Part shown: positions 9,584 to 18,181 of the stretch, one piece after another
Layout of the letters: the number at the start of each line of letters is the position of its first letter
Position numbering within the stretch: position 1 is the first letter of the stretch
Assembly (NCBI GenBank): GCA_039944535.1
Contig: JBDUYP010000022.1
Coordinates: forward strand, 434,001 to 498,000
From: JAMZMI01 sp039944535
GTDB taxonomy: Bacteria > Bacteroidota > Bacteroidia > Cytophagales > Cyclobacteriaceae
Length of the DNA stretch: 64,000 bases
Reading direction: 5' to 3'
Program-made: the position numbers and the translations under genes
Notes under the pieces: generated by a model
Database searches by the model: none
Told to the model about the DNA's origin: nothing
The model's input: the letters and a program-made list of their open reading frames with translations, nothing else

Positions 9584-9958
9584 TTATCCAAATTCGTCTG
9601 CTTTCACTTTTCGCTCGATCAACTGATCGCAGCATATGGAATAGATTGACAACAAGTCATATCCTTTTTTAATAAAGTCAGTGATGAAATCCATCCCCTT
9701 TGACCGATTGGCTTCATCCAAACGATCCAACATATAGACGATCTCATCCATCTCATCTTCCATTTTTGACATGGCCGTATGAAACGAGTTTTCGCTCTTA
9801 GTTGAAATCAGCTTTTTCAGCTGCATATCCATTTTTTTCGCTCCCCGGATAATGAGAGAAGAAAACTCCAGCATGTTACCTCCCGGCAACAACTCGGCAA
9901 GCTGTCCGGCTTCCTGCTGGAACTTTTCATTTAGTCGATAAAGTTGTTCAAGCGTCAT
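9584..9958 (-). CDS. Unidentified 124-aa helical protein inserted between mraY and murD
   Basis: Predicted all-helical cytoplasmic protein with no signal or membrane segment. The segment LAELLPGGNMLEFSSLIIRG (about residues 20-39), followed by helices rich in Met, Lys and Glu, resembles the layout of the S23/four-helix-bundle small proteins, though that is only a weak pattern match. It is embedded in the dcw cluster with 7 bp to mraY and no gap to murD, so it is cotranscribed with wall-synthesis genes. It contains a Cys pair (SICCDQL) near the C terminus. Role unknown; coupling in the operon argues for a real gene. Confidence 0.8.
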   Translation of the reverse strand: MTLEQLYRLNEKFQQEAGQLAELLPGGNMLEFSSLIIRGAKKMDMQLKKLISTKSENSFHTAMSKMEDEMDEIVYMLDRLDEANRSKGMDFITDFIKKGYDLLSIYSICCDQLIERKVKADEFG

Positions 9959-9965
9959 ATCTTAC

Positions 9966-11144
9966 TCATCTTAATTTTAAAGTGGCTAAAGTGGCAATTG
10001 CCAAAAGGATCCCTGTAGTCCAAAACCGAGATACAATCTTGGCTTCATGAATTCCTTTCTTTTGATAGTGGTGGTGCAGCGGTGACATCAACAAAATGCG
10101 GCGGCCTTCACCATATTTTCTTTTGGTATATCTGAAATAGAAAATCTGGACAATAACGCTGAGGTTCTCGATTAGGAAAATCCCGCACAGCAGCGGGATC
10201 AGCAGCTCCTTGCGGATAACCAAAGCCAAAACTGCGATAATGCCTCCGATAGAAAGGCTGCCAGTGTCGCCCATAAATACCTGCGCTGGATACGAATTGT
10301 ACCACAAAAATCCGATGCAGGCTCCCACAAATGCCGCACTGAAAATCACCAGTTCGCCGGCGTTAGGAATGTATTCGATATTCAGATAATCAGCGAAAAT
10401 GACGTTACCACTGAGGTAAGCCAAAATAGCGAGAGTCAATCCTATAATAGCAGAAGTTCCAGCTGCCAGCCCATCGACACCATCGGTGATGTTGGCGCCA
10501 TTAGAAACAGCCGTAATGATGAAAATAACAATGAGGACATAGATCAACCACGTGTAATCCTCCAAAAAATATGGTAGCAACCAGTCGTAGTGAAACTCAT
10601 TGTCCTTGATGAAAGGAAGAGTAGTGACGATGGACTCACCATCGATGATGCCGGCGAATGAAAAGCCCGGAAGCGTAACATCAGGATGCCAAACCATAAC
10701 CATGCCTACAAACACGCCTATCACTACCTGACCGATGATCTTGAACTTGCCACTCAGTCCATCCTTGTTTTTCTTTTTGATTTTGAGATAATCATCCAAA
10801 AACCCAATCAAACCCATCCAAATAGCCGTAACCAACAGCAACTGGATGTAGATATTGCTCAGGTTTGCAAAAAGTAGCGTTGGGATAATGATGGCTGCAA
10901 TGATGATAATGCCACCCATCGTCGGTGTTCCCTGCTTCTCCATCTGGCCATCCAGCCCCAAATCTCTGATCGATTCGCCGAGTTGGAATTTTCGCAACAT
11001 AGAAATCAGGCTCTTGCCAAACACAATGGTGATCAGCAGAGAAATGACAGTAGCCATACCGGCCCTGAAGGAGATAAACTGGAATAATCCAGCTCCCGTC
11101 AGGTCAAATTGTTTTTCTAAATAATCAAACAAATGGTACAACAT
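9966..11144 (-). CDS. mraY: Phospho-MurNAc-pentapeptide transferase MraY
   Basis: Integral membrane enzyme making lipid I from UDP-MurNAc-pentapeptide and undecaprenyl phosphate. Ten or so membrane segments over 392 residues. Family motifs visible are GTPTMGG near residue 72, FLDDYLK, NGANITDGVDGLAAG, FMGDTGSL and the C-terminal PLHHHYQKKG histidine cluster. It is preceded by a 93-bp AT-rich gap after murE, the widest gap inside this part of the cluster. Confidence 0.98.
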   Translation of the reverse strand: MLYHLFDYLEKQFDLTGAGLFQFISFRAGMATVISLLITIVFGKSLISMLRKFQLGESIRDLGLDGQMEKQGTPTMGGIIIIAAIIIPTLLFANLSNIYIQLLLVTAIWMGLIGFLDDYLKIKKKNKDGLSGKFKIIGQVVIGVFVGMVMVWHPDVTLPGFSFAGIIDGESIVTTLPFIKDNEFHYDWLLPYFLEDYTWLIYVLIVIFIITAVSNGANITDGVDGLAAGTSAIIGLTLAILAYLSGNVIFADYLNIEYIPNAGELVIFSAAFVGACIGFLWYNSYPAQVFMGDTGSLSIGGIIAVLALVIRKELLIPLLCGIFLIENLSVIVQIFYFRYTKRKYGEGRRILLMSPLHHHYQKKGIHEAKIVSRFWTTGILLAIATLATLKLR

Positions 11145-11237
11145 ACTCTTATAAACTTGTGAATTGAGAATTAAGGATTGGGGTGCTCATTTCAGCACTG
11201 ATCAAATCTTTCATTTTCAATTTTCTATTCTTCATTA
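11145..11237. other. AT-rich spacer between murE and mraY
   Basis: 93-bp intergenic stretch dominated by repeated AATTGA/TCAATT-like words on both strands (for example GAATTGAGAATTAAG and TTTTCAATTTTCTATTC). It resembles the AT-rich inverted spacer repeats common in Bacteroidota. No promoter or terminator with a T run is obvious. Confidence 0.4.
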
Positions 11238-12695
11238 TCAATTATTATTCAGCATTTCGCTCAATACTTCTTTATCGTCAAAGTGGTTTCTCACTCCTTT
11301 TATCTCTTGATAAGTTTCGTGCCCTTTGCCCGCCACCAGAATGATATCATTCTCAGCAGCCAGGTTACAAGCCGTTCTTATGGCCTCTTTTCTATCCTGA
11401 ATGATCATGGTCTTTTTCTGATCTACTTTAGAAACTCCAGCCATCATATCGTTGAGAATCTCAGCCGGATCCTCATCGCGAGGGTTGTCCGAAGTGAGTA
11501 TGACTTTGTTGCTAAAACTTGCTGCCAACCGTGCCATTTTCGGACGCTTAGCCTTGTCCCTGTTTCCGCCACAGCCCACCACCGTAATCAGCGTCTCCTG
11601 ACGGGTGCGTAGATTGTCAATGGTTTTCAGCACGTTTTCCAATGCATCTGGCGTATGTGCATAATCTACGATGGCCAAAACCTGACTGGTATTTGAGATC
11701 AGCTCAAAACGCCCTCTCGCCCCTTCGAGCTGCGAAAGCGCCATGAGCACCTCTTCCTTTTCCTCCTCCAGCAAAACCGCCGTAGCATAAACCGCCAAAA
11801 GATTGTAAGCATTAAAATCGCCAATCAACCTAAACCAGGCAGAGATCCCATTGATTTCAAGCTCCAGACCCTGGATAGTATTGTGTAAAGTCTTGGCTTT
11901 GAAATCGGCCATAGACTTAAGTGAATAACTATTCTTATCCGCTCTGGTGTTTTGAAGCATTACTCTCCCGCGCTTATCATCGACATTGACCAGCGCAAAA
12001 GCCTCTGATTTCAACCCATCAAACAACAACTTCTTCGCTGAGATATACTCATCGAAAGTGCCATGATAGTCAAGGTGATCATGGGTAATGTTGGTGAAAA
12101 CTGCTCCGGAGAAATAGATTCCTGCGACACGATTTTGCACCAATGCATGCGAGCTCACTTCCATGAATGCATGCGTACATCCCTGATCAGCCATCTGAGC
12201 CAAAAGCTCATTTAGCTGAATACTGTCGGGTGTCGTAAAGCTGGATGGTAAGACCTTGTGGTCGATTTTATTCTCGACTGTTGAGAGCAAGCCCACTTTA
12301 TAGCCGAGGTTGATAAAAAGCTGGTGAAGCAATGTGGCGGTGGTCGTTTTACCATTTGTCCCCGTAACACCAACTAATTTCAATTTCTTAGATGGATTAT
12401 CATAGAAATTAGCAGCAACCACTCCCATGGCTGCTGCACTATTCTCCACCTGTATATATGTGATCTTAGCATCTAAATTTTCAGGCAAGTCCTCACAAAC
12501 GATCGCCACAGCTCCATCCTCAATTGCTTTTTCAATGAATGAATGGCCGTCCACTGTAAGTCCTTTCACCGCAATGAAGAGCATGCCGCCTTTGACTTTT
12601 CTTGAGTCGAATGTAAGGCCGCTGATCTCCGCTTCTCGCTCACCATGCACCGAAACGAGAGAAACTCCGAACAATATGTCTTTTAGAGATTTCAT
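11238..12695 (-). CDS. murE: UDP-MurNAc-tripeptide synthetase MurE
   Basis: Mur ligase adding the third amino acid of the stem peptide. The P-loop GVTGTNGKTTTATLL is at about residues 108-122, HDHLDYHGT mid-protein and the C-terminal motif DNPRDEDP is present; DNPR is the known signature for meso-diaminopimelate specificity. 485 residues, normal. The start overlaps the end of the preceding penicillin-binding protein gene by 4 bp. Confidence 0.97.
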   Translation of the reverse strand: MKSLKDILFGVSLVSVHGEREAEISGLTFDSRKVKGGMLFIAVKGLTVDGHSFIEKAIEDGAVAIVCEDLPENLDAKITYIQVENSAAAMGVVAANFYDNPSKKLKLVGVTGTNGKTTTATLLHQLFINLGYKVGLLSTVENKIDHKVLPSSFTTPDSIQLNELLAQMADQGCTHAFMEVSSHALVQNRVAGIYFSGAVFTNITHDHLDYHGTFDEYISAKKLLFDGLKSEAFALVNVDDKRGRVMLQNTRADKNSYSLKSMADFKAKTLHNTIQGLELEINGISAWFRLIGDFNAYNLLAVYATAVLLEEEKEEVLMALSQLEGARGRFELISNTSQVLAIVDYAHTPDALENVLKTIDNLRTRQETLITVVGCGGNRDKAKRPKMARLAASFSNKVILTSDNPRDEDPAEILNDMMAGVSKVDQKKTMIIQDRKEAIRTACNLAAENDIILVAGKGHETYQEIKGVRNHFDDKEVLSEMLNNN

Positions 12696-14791
12696 CCTAG
12701 CTGAAGTTTGATGGTGGCACCATGAGAAAACTTCACTCCGGGAGTGATGGACTGTGAACTAACACGCCCACGACCTTCAATATCTACTTGTAATCCTACG
12801 TTTTCCAGCACATAGATCGCATCGCGCAGCGTCATACCTTTCACATCAGGCACCCGGTCAATCGGAGAATCATTGCCCTCCCAGAAAACAGAGTGGTTCA
12901 CAACATCCGTCTTTACCCATACATCATGATCCTCCGCATGATTAGAAATACCTAGCTCGTTGCTGATCAACTGCAACTCTTCTCTTTTACCCGCACGAAT
13001 GACAGGAAATACTCCAGCAAATTCCAGACGCTTTTCAGGAATTTCCTGATGCATGTCTATTTCCAAAGCATAAATTTTATCAGCTATTTCTTTAAAAACA
13101 GGAGCAGAAACATCGCTACCATAGATATGATAACCTTTGGGCTCATCGATCACCACGATGCAACTGTATCGGGGGTCATCTGCCGGAAAGTACCCCGCGA
13201 AAGAAGTATAATAGTTACTTGTATAGCGACCATTCTTCACTTTCTTAGCTGTTCCGGTTTTACCTGCTATTTTGAACCTTTCATTTTTAATATTCCTGGC
13301 TGTTCCTCTTTCCACCACTCCTTCGAGCATAGTTCGAATGTCTCTTAACGTTTCATCAGAACATATTTTTTTGTTCAGCACCTTAGCCTGATAGGACTCC
13401 ACTTGCTTATTATCCTTTAGCACAGACTTCACTATCAATGGCTGAATCATTTTGCCTTTGTTGGCAACCGCATTGTAAAGCGTGAGCGTCTGCAGAGGAG
13501 TCATCTTCAACTCATAGCCGTGAGAAATCCACGGTAAGCTGACACCACTCCAGGTAGAATCAGTCGGATCTTTGATGTAAGGAATACCTTCCCCGATCAG
13601 TTGAAAACCTAGCGGCTTATCAATACCGATACTCTTGATGTAATTGGTGAATCGAACTGGATCAGAGCCAAAATGCTCGGTGATCAGTTTGGCTACTCCT
13701 ATGTTAGATGACTTTTCGAAAACCTCCTGAACGGTAAGCGTGCCATAGCCGCCGGGCTTGTGGTCTTTCATGGTTTCATCATAGAATTTCATACTGCCAT
13801 CTCCTGTCTCCACAGAGTCAGTCAGTTTCACGTTGGAATCTTCCAACAATGCAATCATGCTGGCCAGTTTAAAAGTAGACCCTGGCTCTCTGGCTCCCTG
13901 ACTGCCTACGGCGTAGTTGTATCGTTCGTAGTACTGACCCTGACTATTTCGGCTCAGATTAGAAATGGCTTTGATTTCACCTGTTTTTACTTCCATCAAC
14001 ACGGCTACCCCATAATCAGCTCTATGCTTTTCCAGATGCTTCAAAAGGGCGGTTTCTGTAACATCCTGAAGGTTAACATTGATTGTGGTTTGTATATCAT
14101 AACCGTTGATTGGTTGGATCTCAGTGCCGTCAAAAACAGGCTTCCAGCCTCCTCCGGCCATTTTCTGAAACAAGGCCTCACCATCTCTCCCGGCTAACTG
14201 GCGATTGAAACTATACTCCAACCCGACAGTCCCGCGGTTGTCTCCGTTGATCGATCCGACAGTACGTCCACCTAAATGCGAAAAAGGTCGAATCCTTTTT
14301 TCCACCTTTTCAAATATTACTCCACCCGTAAGTCTGCCCGTCCTAAATATGGGCCAGCGCTCCATCAGTTTCTTTTCCTGGTAACCGACCTGCTGCCGGT
14401 TGAGTACCATGTAGCGCCGATGTTCTTTGCGAGCATTGACAATTTTCCTTTTGTATTGATCGGTGGTGAGGTCGCCGTAGAATTTGGCAAGTAAAAAGCT
14501 GAGCGAATCGATTTGACCATAAAAAAGATCGTCGCTGGCCAGCCCCGGATCAAACGCCACCTTATATACAGGCAAGGAGGTGGCTAAAAGGCTACCATCA
14601 TCAGCATATATATTGCCGCGTGTGGCGTTTACCTTCATGACCTGCAGCCCCAGTGATTCCGCTATTTCTTTCCACTTGGACCCTTCAGCATACTGAATGG
14701 TGAAAATGCGAAAAAGCACCCCTGCTGAAAACAAGAACACTAGTAAGAAGGCGATTCGAACGCGAACTAATATGGATTTTTTGATGCTCAT
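12692..14791 (-). CDS. ftsI: Division transpeptidase FtsI/PBP3 with PASTA domain
   Basis: Class B penicillin-binding protein cross-linking septal peptidoglycan. One N-terminal membrane segment (about residues 11-29), a pedestal domain, then the transpeptidase with SxxK at S305-K308 (STFK), SxN at S361-N363 and KTG at 511-513. A single PASTA domain covers about residues 640-699 (VPDVKGMTLRDAIYVLENVG). This PASTA arrangement (Spo VD-like) is common in Bacteroidota FtsI. 699 residues. Overlaps both neighbours by 4 bp. Confidence 0.95.
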   Translation of the reverse strand: MSIKKSILVRVRIAFLLVFLFSAGVLFRIFTIQYAEGSKWKEIAESLGLQVMKVNATRGNIYADDGSLLATSLPVYKVAFDPGLASDDLFYGQIDSLSFLLAKFYGDLTTDQYKRKIVNARKEHRRYMVLNRQQVGYQEKKLMERWPIFRTGRLTGGVIFEKVEKRIRPFSHLGGRTVGSINGDNRGTVGLEYSFNRQLAGRDGEALFQKMAGGGWKPVFDGTEIQPINGYDIQTTINVNLQDVTETALLKHLEKHRADYGVAVLMEVKTGEIKAISNLSRNSQGQYYERYNYAVGSQGAREPGSTFKLASMIALLEDSNVKLTDSVETGDGSMKFYDETMKDHKPGGYGTLTVQEVFEKSSNIGVAKLITEHFGSDPVRFTNYIKSIGIDKPLGFQLIGEGIPYIKDPTDSTWSGVSLPWISHGYELKMTPLQTLTLYNAVANKGKMIQPLIVKSVLKDNKQVESYQAKVLNKKICSDETLRDIRTMLEGVVERGTARNIKNERFKIAGKTGTAKKVKNGRYTSNYYTSFAGYFPADDPRYSCIVVIDEPKGYHIYGSDVSAPVFKEIADKIYALEIDMHQEIPEKRLEFAGVFPVIRAGKREELQLISNELGISNHAEDHDVWVKTDVVNHSVFWEGNDSPIDRVPDVKGMTLRDAIYVLENVGLQVDIEGRGRVSSQSITPGVKFSHGATIKLQLG

Positions 14792-15153
14792 TCCGCCTGT
14801 TTGATTTTATAGGGTGGAACAAGACTTTCTTTCAGACCCAACTTTCCAGCCTGTCTGGCAACTTCAGATTGCTTGCTTGAGAACTTGTAAGCAGCATTTA
14901 AAGTGGTGTAATCAGCTCGCAGATCAGAAACCGTAGTTTCGAGCTTATTGATAGTGCGAATCTTCTTCTCTGCATAGTGCCTGTTGCCAATGTATATGAT
15001 GCACAATGTGGAAATGAAGAATATTTGAGGAAGGAATCTTATATGAATGACCTCAGCCAAAGACTGGTCAATACGCAAAAACCGATCAAGCACAGCGAAG
15101 AAGCCTCCTCTGTTATTTGATTTTGATGGTATTTTGTAAGTATTGGTTGCCAT
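14788..15153 (-). CDS. ftsL: FtsL-like divisome protein
   Basis: 121-residue bitopic protein in the FtsL position between rsmH and ftsI. It has a cytoplasmic N terminus of about 40 residues, one membrane segment near residues 45-60 (FLPQIFFISTLCIIYIG), then a periplasmic coiled-coil-like helix (about residues 65-105). Assignment rests on topology, length and synteny because FtsL is poorly conserved in sequence. The stop overlaps the ftsI start by 4 bp. Confidence 0.8.
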   Translation of the reverse strand: MATNTYKIPSKSNNRGGFFAVLDRFLRIDQSLAEVIHIRFLPQIFFISTLCIIYIGNRHYAEKKIRTINKLETTVSDLRADYTTLNAAYKFSSKQSEVARQAGKLGLKESLVPPYKIKQAE

Positions 15154-15187
15154 TGTTAGTTATCAGTATTCTTTTTCTTTTTTCTTG

Positions 15188-15205
15188 CCCCCTTTCAAAA
15201 GGGGG
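15188..15205. repeat. GC-rich hairpin in the rsmH-ftsL spacer
   Basis: Perfect inverted repeat CCCCCTTT (15188-15195) and AAAGGGGG (15198-15205) with a two-base loop, in the 63-bp gap between rsmH and ftsL. No T run follows it on the transcribed minus strand, so it is not a classical terminator; it could slow transcription or mark an mRNA processing point. Confidence 0.5.
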
Positions 15206-15216
15206 AATACATTCTT

Positions 15217-16143
15217 TTACTTTTTATTCCCCAACCGCTCTGCGATTCTAAGTTTTGCGCTTCTGGCGCGGCTATTCACATCTATTTCATCTGGAGTAGG
15301 AATGATCGGCTTTTTGGTCAGTGGCTTCAATGGCCTGATCTCATGACCGAAAAAATCCTTTTCCATCACCCCTTTGAAATTTCCGGTATTGATAAAGTTT
15401 TTGACTGGACGATCCTCCAATGAGTGATAGCTCATCACCACCAGGCGACCACCAGGCTTGAGCACCTCTACGGTCTGCTCGAGAAATTCTCTAAGCGTAC
15501 CCATCTCATCGTTTACCTCAATTCTGATTGCCTGAAAAAGCTGAGCGAGATATTTCATCTCTTTTCCTCGTGGTGCAGATTTCAGCGCGATGTTCTTAAG
15601 CTCCTCGTTTCGATTGATCGATTGACTTCTGGCCTTAATGATATTGGAGGCGAGGGTACGGGCGTTTTTAATTTCACCATAAGCACTCAAAATATGGATC
15701 AGGTCGCTTTCCTCATACTCATTGACCACAGCTTTGGCTGTAAGAGGCGCATTGCGATCCATCCGCATATCCAGCTGACCGTCAAATCGAATAGAAAATC
15801 CCCGATCGCCCTCATTGATCTGATGCGATGAAACACCCAAATCAGCCAGGATACCATCTACAGGTCCGGCTTTATGAAATTTGAGGTACTTACTCAGATA
15901 CCTGAAATTGGATTCAATAAATGTGAAAGAACGTCCTTGCGAGGCTTCCTTCAAAGCTTTCGCATTGGCTTTTGCATCATCGTCCTGATCAAATGCAAAC
16001 AATTTTCCTGAATCCAGCTGGTTGAGTATCTCTCTTGAGTGTCCGCCTCCGCCAAATGTGACATCTACATAAGTGCCTTCCGGCCTGATGTCTAGCGCTT
16101 CAAGGCACTCTTTCAACATAACCGGAACGTGGTATTCGCTCAT
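15217..16143 (-). CDS. rsmH: 16S rRNA (cytosine-1402-N4)-methyltransferase RsmH
   Basis: SAM-dependent methyltransferase (formerly MraW) that modifies C1402 in the ribosomal P site. The N-terminal HVPVMLKECLEAL and SAM-binding VDVTFGGGGHSREIL (about residues 27-41) segments are present, as are DLGVSSHQI, RGFSIRFDGQLDMRMD and SYHSLEDRPVKNF. 308 residues, normal. It starts 3 bp after the mraZ stop. Confidence 0.97.
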   Translation of the reverse strand: MSEYHVPVMLKECLEALDIRPEGTYVDVTFGGGGHSREILNQLDSGKLFAFDQDDDAKANAKALKEASQGRSFTFIESNFRYLSKYLKFHKAGPVDGILADLGVSSHQINEGDRGFSIRFDGQLDMRMDRNAPLTAKAVVNEYEESDLIHILSAYGEIKNARTLASNIIKARSQSINRNEELKNIALKSAPRGKEMKYLAQLFQAIRIEVNDEMGTLREFLEQTVEVLKPGGRLVVMSYHSLEDRPVKNFINTGNFKGVMEKDFFGHEIRPLKPLTKKPIIPTPDEIDVNSRARSAKLRIAERLGNKK

Positions 16144-16146
16144 CGG

Positions 16147-16590
16147 CTATTCGTCTAAGTACTTCTGTGCCAGATCCGAATATTCCATTGGATCCTCTAG
16201 CTGATACTCATTGAACACCTGAGGATTCCACATTTCAATGTAGTTGCCCATCCCGACTAGTATAGCTTCCTTCTCAAGCTTGGCATGAGCGAGCATCAAC
16301 TTCGGTACTAAGATCCTTCCTGCATTGTCCAGATCCACCTGAGCGATACTCCTGAAAAAGGTGCGTTTAAGTTTTCGCTGCTCAGCATTGAACTCACTGA
16401 GCGCACTGATCTTGGCATGTATCTTTTTGTATTCTAACATTGGATACACGATCAGATTGGGTTCGAAACCCTGACGTATGACGAGTTCGGTAGTGGAGAC
16501 CTCTGGCAGGTTAGCCTTAATCTTTGCAGGTAAAACTAGCCTGCCTTTGGTATCCAACTTACACTCATACTCGCTTGTAAAAAAAGCCAT
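16147..16590 (-). CDS. mraZ: Division/cell wall cluster regulator MraZ
   Basis: AbrB-like DNA-binding protein that represses dcw clusters by binding TGGG repeats. The chosen start gives 147 residues beginning MAFFTSEYECKLDTKGR; a longer frame to 16683 adds 31 residues unlike MraZ and would run through the promoter, so it is rejected. Two SpoVT/AbrB-type halves are visible: KLDTKGRLVLPAKIK (about residues 11-25) and DLDNAGRILVPKLM (about 88-101). First gene of the dcw cluster, followed 3 bp later by rsmH. TGGG repeats lie directly upstream. Confidence 0.95.
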   Translation of the reverse strand: MAFFTSEYECKLDTKGRLVLPAKIKANLPEVSTTELVIRQGFEPNLIVYPMLEYKKIHAKISALSEFNAEQRKLKRTFFRSIAQVDLDNAGRILVPKLMLAHAKLEKEAILVGMGNYIEMWNPQVFNEYQLEDPMEYSDLAQKYLDE

Positions 16591-16620
16591 CTGAGTCTTG
16601 AAAAATATAAACCACCATAG

Positions 16621-16650
16621 CAAATATAAGGAATGAATCGACATTTCCAA
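16621..16650 (-). promoter_or_regulatory. dcw cluster promoter (Bacteroidota type)
   Basis: On the minus strand a -7 box TATATTTG (complement of 16621-16628) is preceded by TTG (complement of 16648-16650) with exactly 19 bases between, matching the Bacteroidota consensus TTG-N19/20-TAnnTTTG. Transcription would start near 16614, about 24 bp before the mraZ ATG. Confidence 0.7.
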
Positions 16651-16673
16651 CCACAACCCCCCACTTTCACCCA
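16644..16673 (-). promoter_or_regulatory. MraZ-binding repeats overlapping the -33 box
   Basis: Read on the minus strand, three consecutive 10-base units begin TGGGT, TGGGG and TGGTT (starting at 16673, 16663 and 16653). This is the known MraZ operator arrangement of TGGG repeats with 10-nt period. The third, degenerate unit covers the TTG of the -33 element, consistent with autorepression. Confidence 0.7.
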
Positions 16674-16820
16674 CTAAAAGCAAAAAATTTAATACAAGCC
16701 AATAAACGGCGATTTTGAAACGGATTTCGGTGCTAAAATGGATAACTAACTGAGGTGCAAGAGATAAAATCGACTCAATTGAATGATGAATTGTAGAAAA
16801 ACAGGAAAAACACCATGCTA

Positions 16821-16890
16821 GTGGGAGGCTGTGGGAGAAATGAAAAAAATTAGCAAAAAAGTGGGTGATGGTGGGTAATTAGTGGTGGTG
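16821..16890 (+). promoter_or_regulatory. Second, oppositely oriented TGGG repeat array
   Basis: On the plus strand GTGGG words start at 16821, 16831, 16861 and 16871, all in the same 10-nt phase, with a degenerate AGTGG at 16881. The array is 230-300 bp upstream of mraZ and inverted relative to the proximal repeats. It may be a distal MraZ site or belong to an unrecognised divergent transcript. Confidence 0.5.
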
Positions 16891-16897
16891 TGCACGA

Positions 16898-16938
16898 AAG
16901 GATTGTCACGCTGAGCAGTCGAAGAGTAAACAATCCTT
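16898..16938 (+). repeat. Palindromic GTCGA element, copy 1
   Basis: Arms AAGGATTGT (16898-16906) and ACAATCCTT (16930-16938) enclose a degenerate copy of the GAGC-TGTCGA core (CTGAGCAGTCGAAG). Confidence 0.65.
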
Positions 16939-17101
16939 ACTGACCCATTCAAATATCATATTGTACTGATAACTATCGGGACTATCAGGAGCGCAACTCA
17001 AAACTGTTCAAGACAGCACTGCGAATACAATAGCTACCAAATATTATGGTACGGCTACTATAAATTGGCACTAGTGACACGCCAGCGCCGGCTGGGACAA
17101 T

Positions 17102-18181
17102 TTAGTATTGAAGCGAAGGTTTCTCACTACTGCCCCAGCGCGTAATCACGACGATCATTACATTGAATAAAAACAATAAAATGACTACCCCATTGACCAG
17201 TCCTCCATATTGTTTCCAAAGATTCAGGCTAAGCAGCCCTCCGACAATGCGAACAATCAGCGATAACTGAAATAAAACCACCCACACGTACAGCGTAGGG
17301 TGATAAGGTTTAAACCCAAGACCCAGCACGCCCGGCAGTATAATTGGAGCATGGGCGAAAATCATGGAGAAAACAAACCCTAAAAAGAAACTATGAATCA
17401 AGGCATCACAGGTAATTAAGCCGGTATTGTCCAACATATACAACAATCCGCTCAGCGCAAGCCAACCGTATCCACAAATCAAAGTGAACGCAGAAAACTT
17501 ATGAATTCCAGGCTTACGAATGGACTTTCGAACCATGTCGTACAGCAACAGCCAGATAGCAATCAAAAGTAAGGTTATGCCTGTAAGGATTTGACCTCCC
17601 AGATGAAATGGCAACACGCAGGAAATTAGGAAAAGCGCTAAAAAGAACACCAACAACCGCTGCTTAAACTTGCTGACTGGCAAAAACCTGCTCAACTCCA
17701 GACGCTCACCCACGATCGTCAATAAGAGAAATGCCATCCACCACAGTATAGAATGTGCATACAATCGAAATATCAACAGATGCACATTGCCAACAAACCA
17801 TGCCGCAGAGCCTACCCACATAACCTGATGGGGCAAATCAGCATATTGTCGGTTGATTAAAAAAAAGAAATAAAACAGACCAATCGACCCAAAAATCAGG
17901 CAGGCAAAAGCCGCAGTATCAAAATCCAGATAATAGAAAACAAGACTAGAAGCATTGATGAATGGAAAGCCAAATAGCCATCTTTGCTTCAGTGCCATTA
18001 TTTGCTCTATCAAAATCACTGTCCCCAAAAAACTACCTGTCATCATGGCGCCATGATGTAAAAACACGCTGCTTACAGGTAGCTCAAACCCCAGACGAAA
18101 CCATCCGGTAAAAATCCCAGAAGCAAGAGATGCTATTACCAAAACCATAAATGGCAACTTGCCTATCATCGTCTTTTTCAT
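17102..18181 (-). CDS. Polytopic membrane protein, NnrS-like, last gene of the nos operon
   Basis: The chosen start (MKKTMIGKLPFMV) gives 359 residues and overlaps the upstream stop by 4 bp (ATGA); a longer frame to 18337 only adds shadow sequence. About 10-12 membrane segments. Histidines sit in or near membrane segments (FLHHGAMMTGSFLG, CDALIHSFFLGFVFSMIFAHAPIILPG split over one segment), a layout resembling NnrS-type haem/copper membrane proteins linked to NO stress. The resemblance is a pattern match only. Placement at the end of a nitrous-oxide operon supports a role in N-oxide metabolism or metal handling. Confidence 0.7.
   Translation of the reverse strand: MKKTMIGKLPFMVLVIASLASGIFTGWFRLGFELPVSSVFLHHGAMMTGSFLGTVILIEQIMALKQRWLFGFPFINASSLVFYYLDFDTAAFACLIFGSIGLFYFFFLINRQYADLPHQVMWVGSAAWFVGNVHLLIFRLYAHSILWWMAFLLLTIVGERLELSRFLPVSKFKQRLLVFFLALFLISCVLPFHLGGQILTGITLLLIAIWLLLYDMVRKSIRKPGIHKFSAFTLICGYGWLALSGLLYMLDNTGLITCDALIHSFFLGFVFSMIFAHAPIILPGVLGLGFKPYHPTLYVWVVLFQLSLIVRIVGGLLSLNLWKQYGGLVNGVVILLFLFNVMIVVITRWGSSEKPSLQY

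Larger units (their letters stand above)
16591..17101. other. Intergenic region between mraZ and the nos operon end
   Basis: Holds the mraZ promoter and both TGGG arrays, a divergent hairpin repeat (16898-16938) and, from about 16981 to 17101, one copy of an interspersed sequence (GCGAATACA...TAGC...AATTGGCAC) that recurs near 35980. No coding frame with support was seen. Confidence 0.6.

Noticed and set aside
16455..16480. GGTTCGAAACC word as a tRNA T-arm
   Set aside because: It lies within mraZ, and no other tRNA arms can be placed around it.
16591..16683. Longer MraZ frame starting at 16683
   Set aside because: The added 31 residues do not resemble MraZ and cover the promoter and TGGG repeats.
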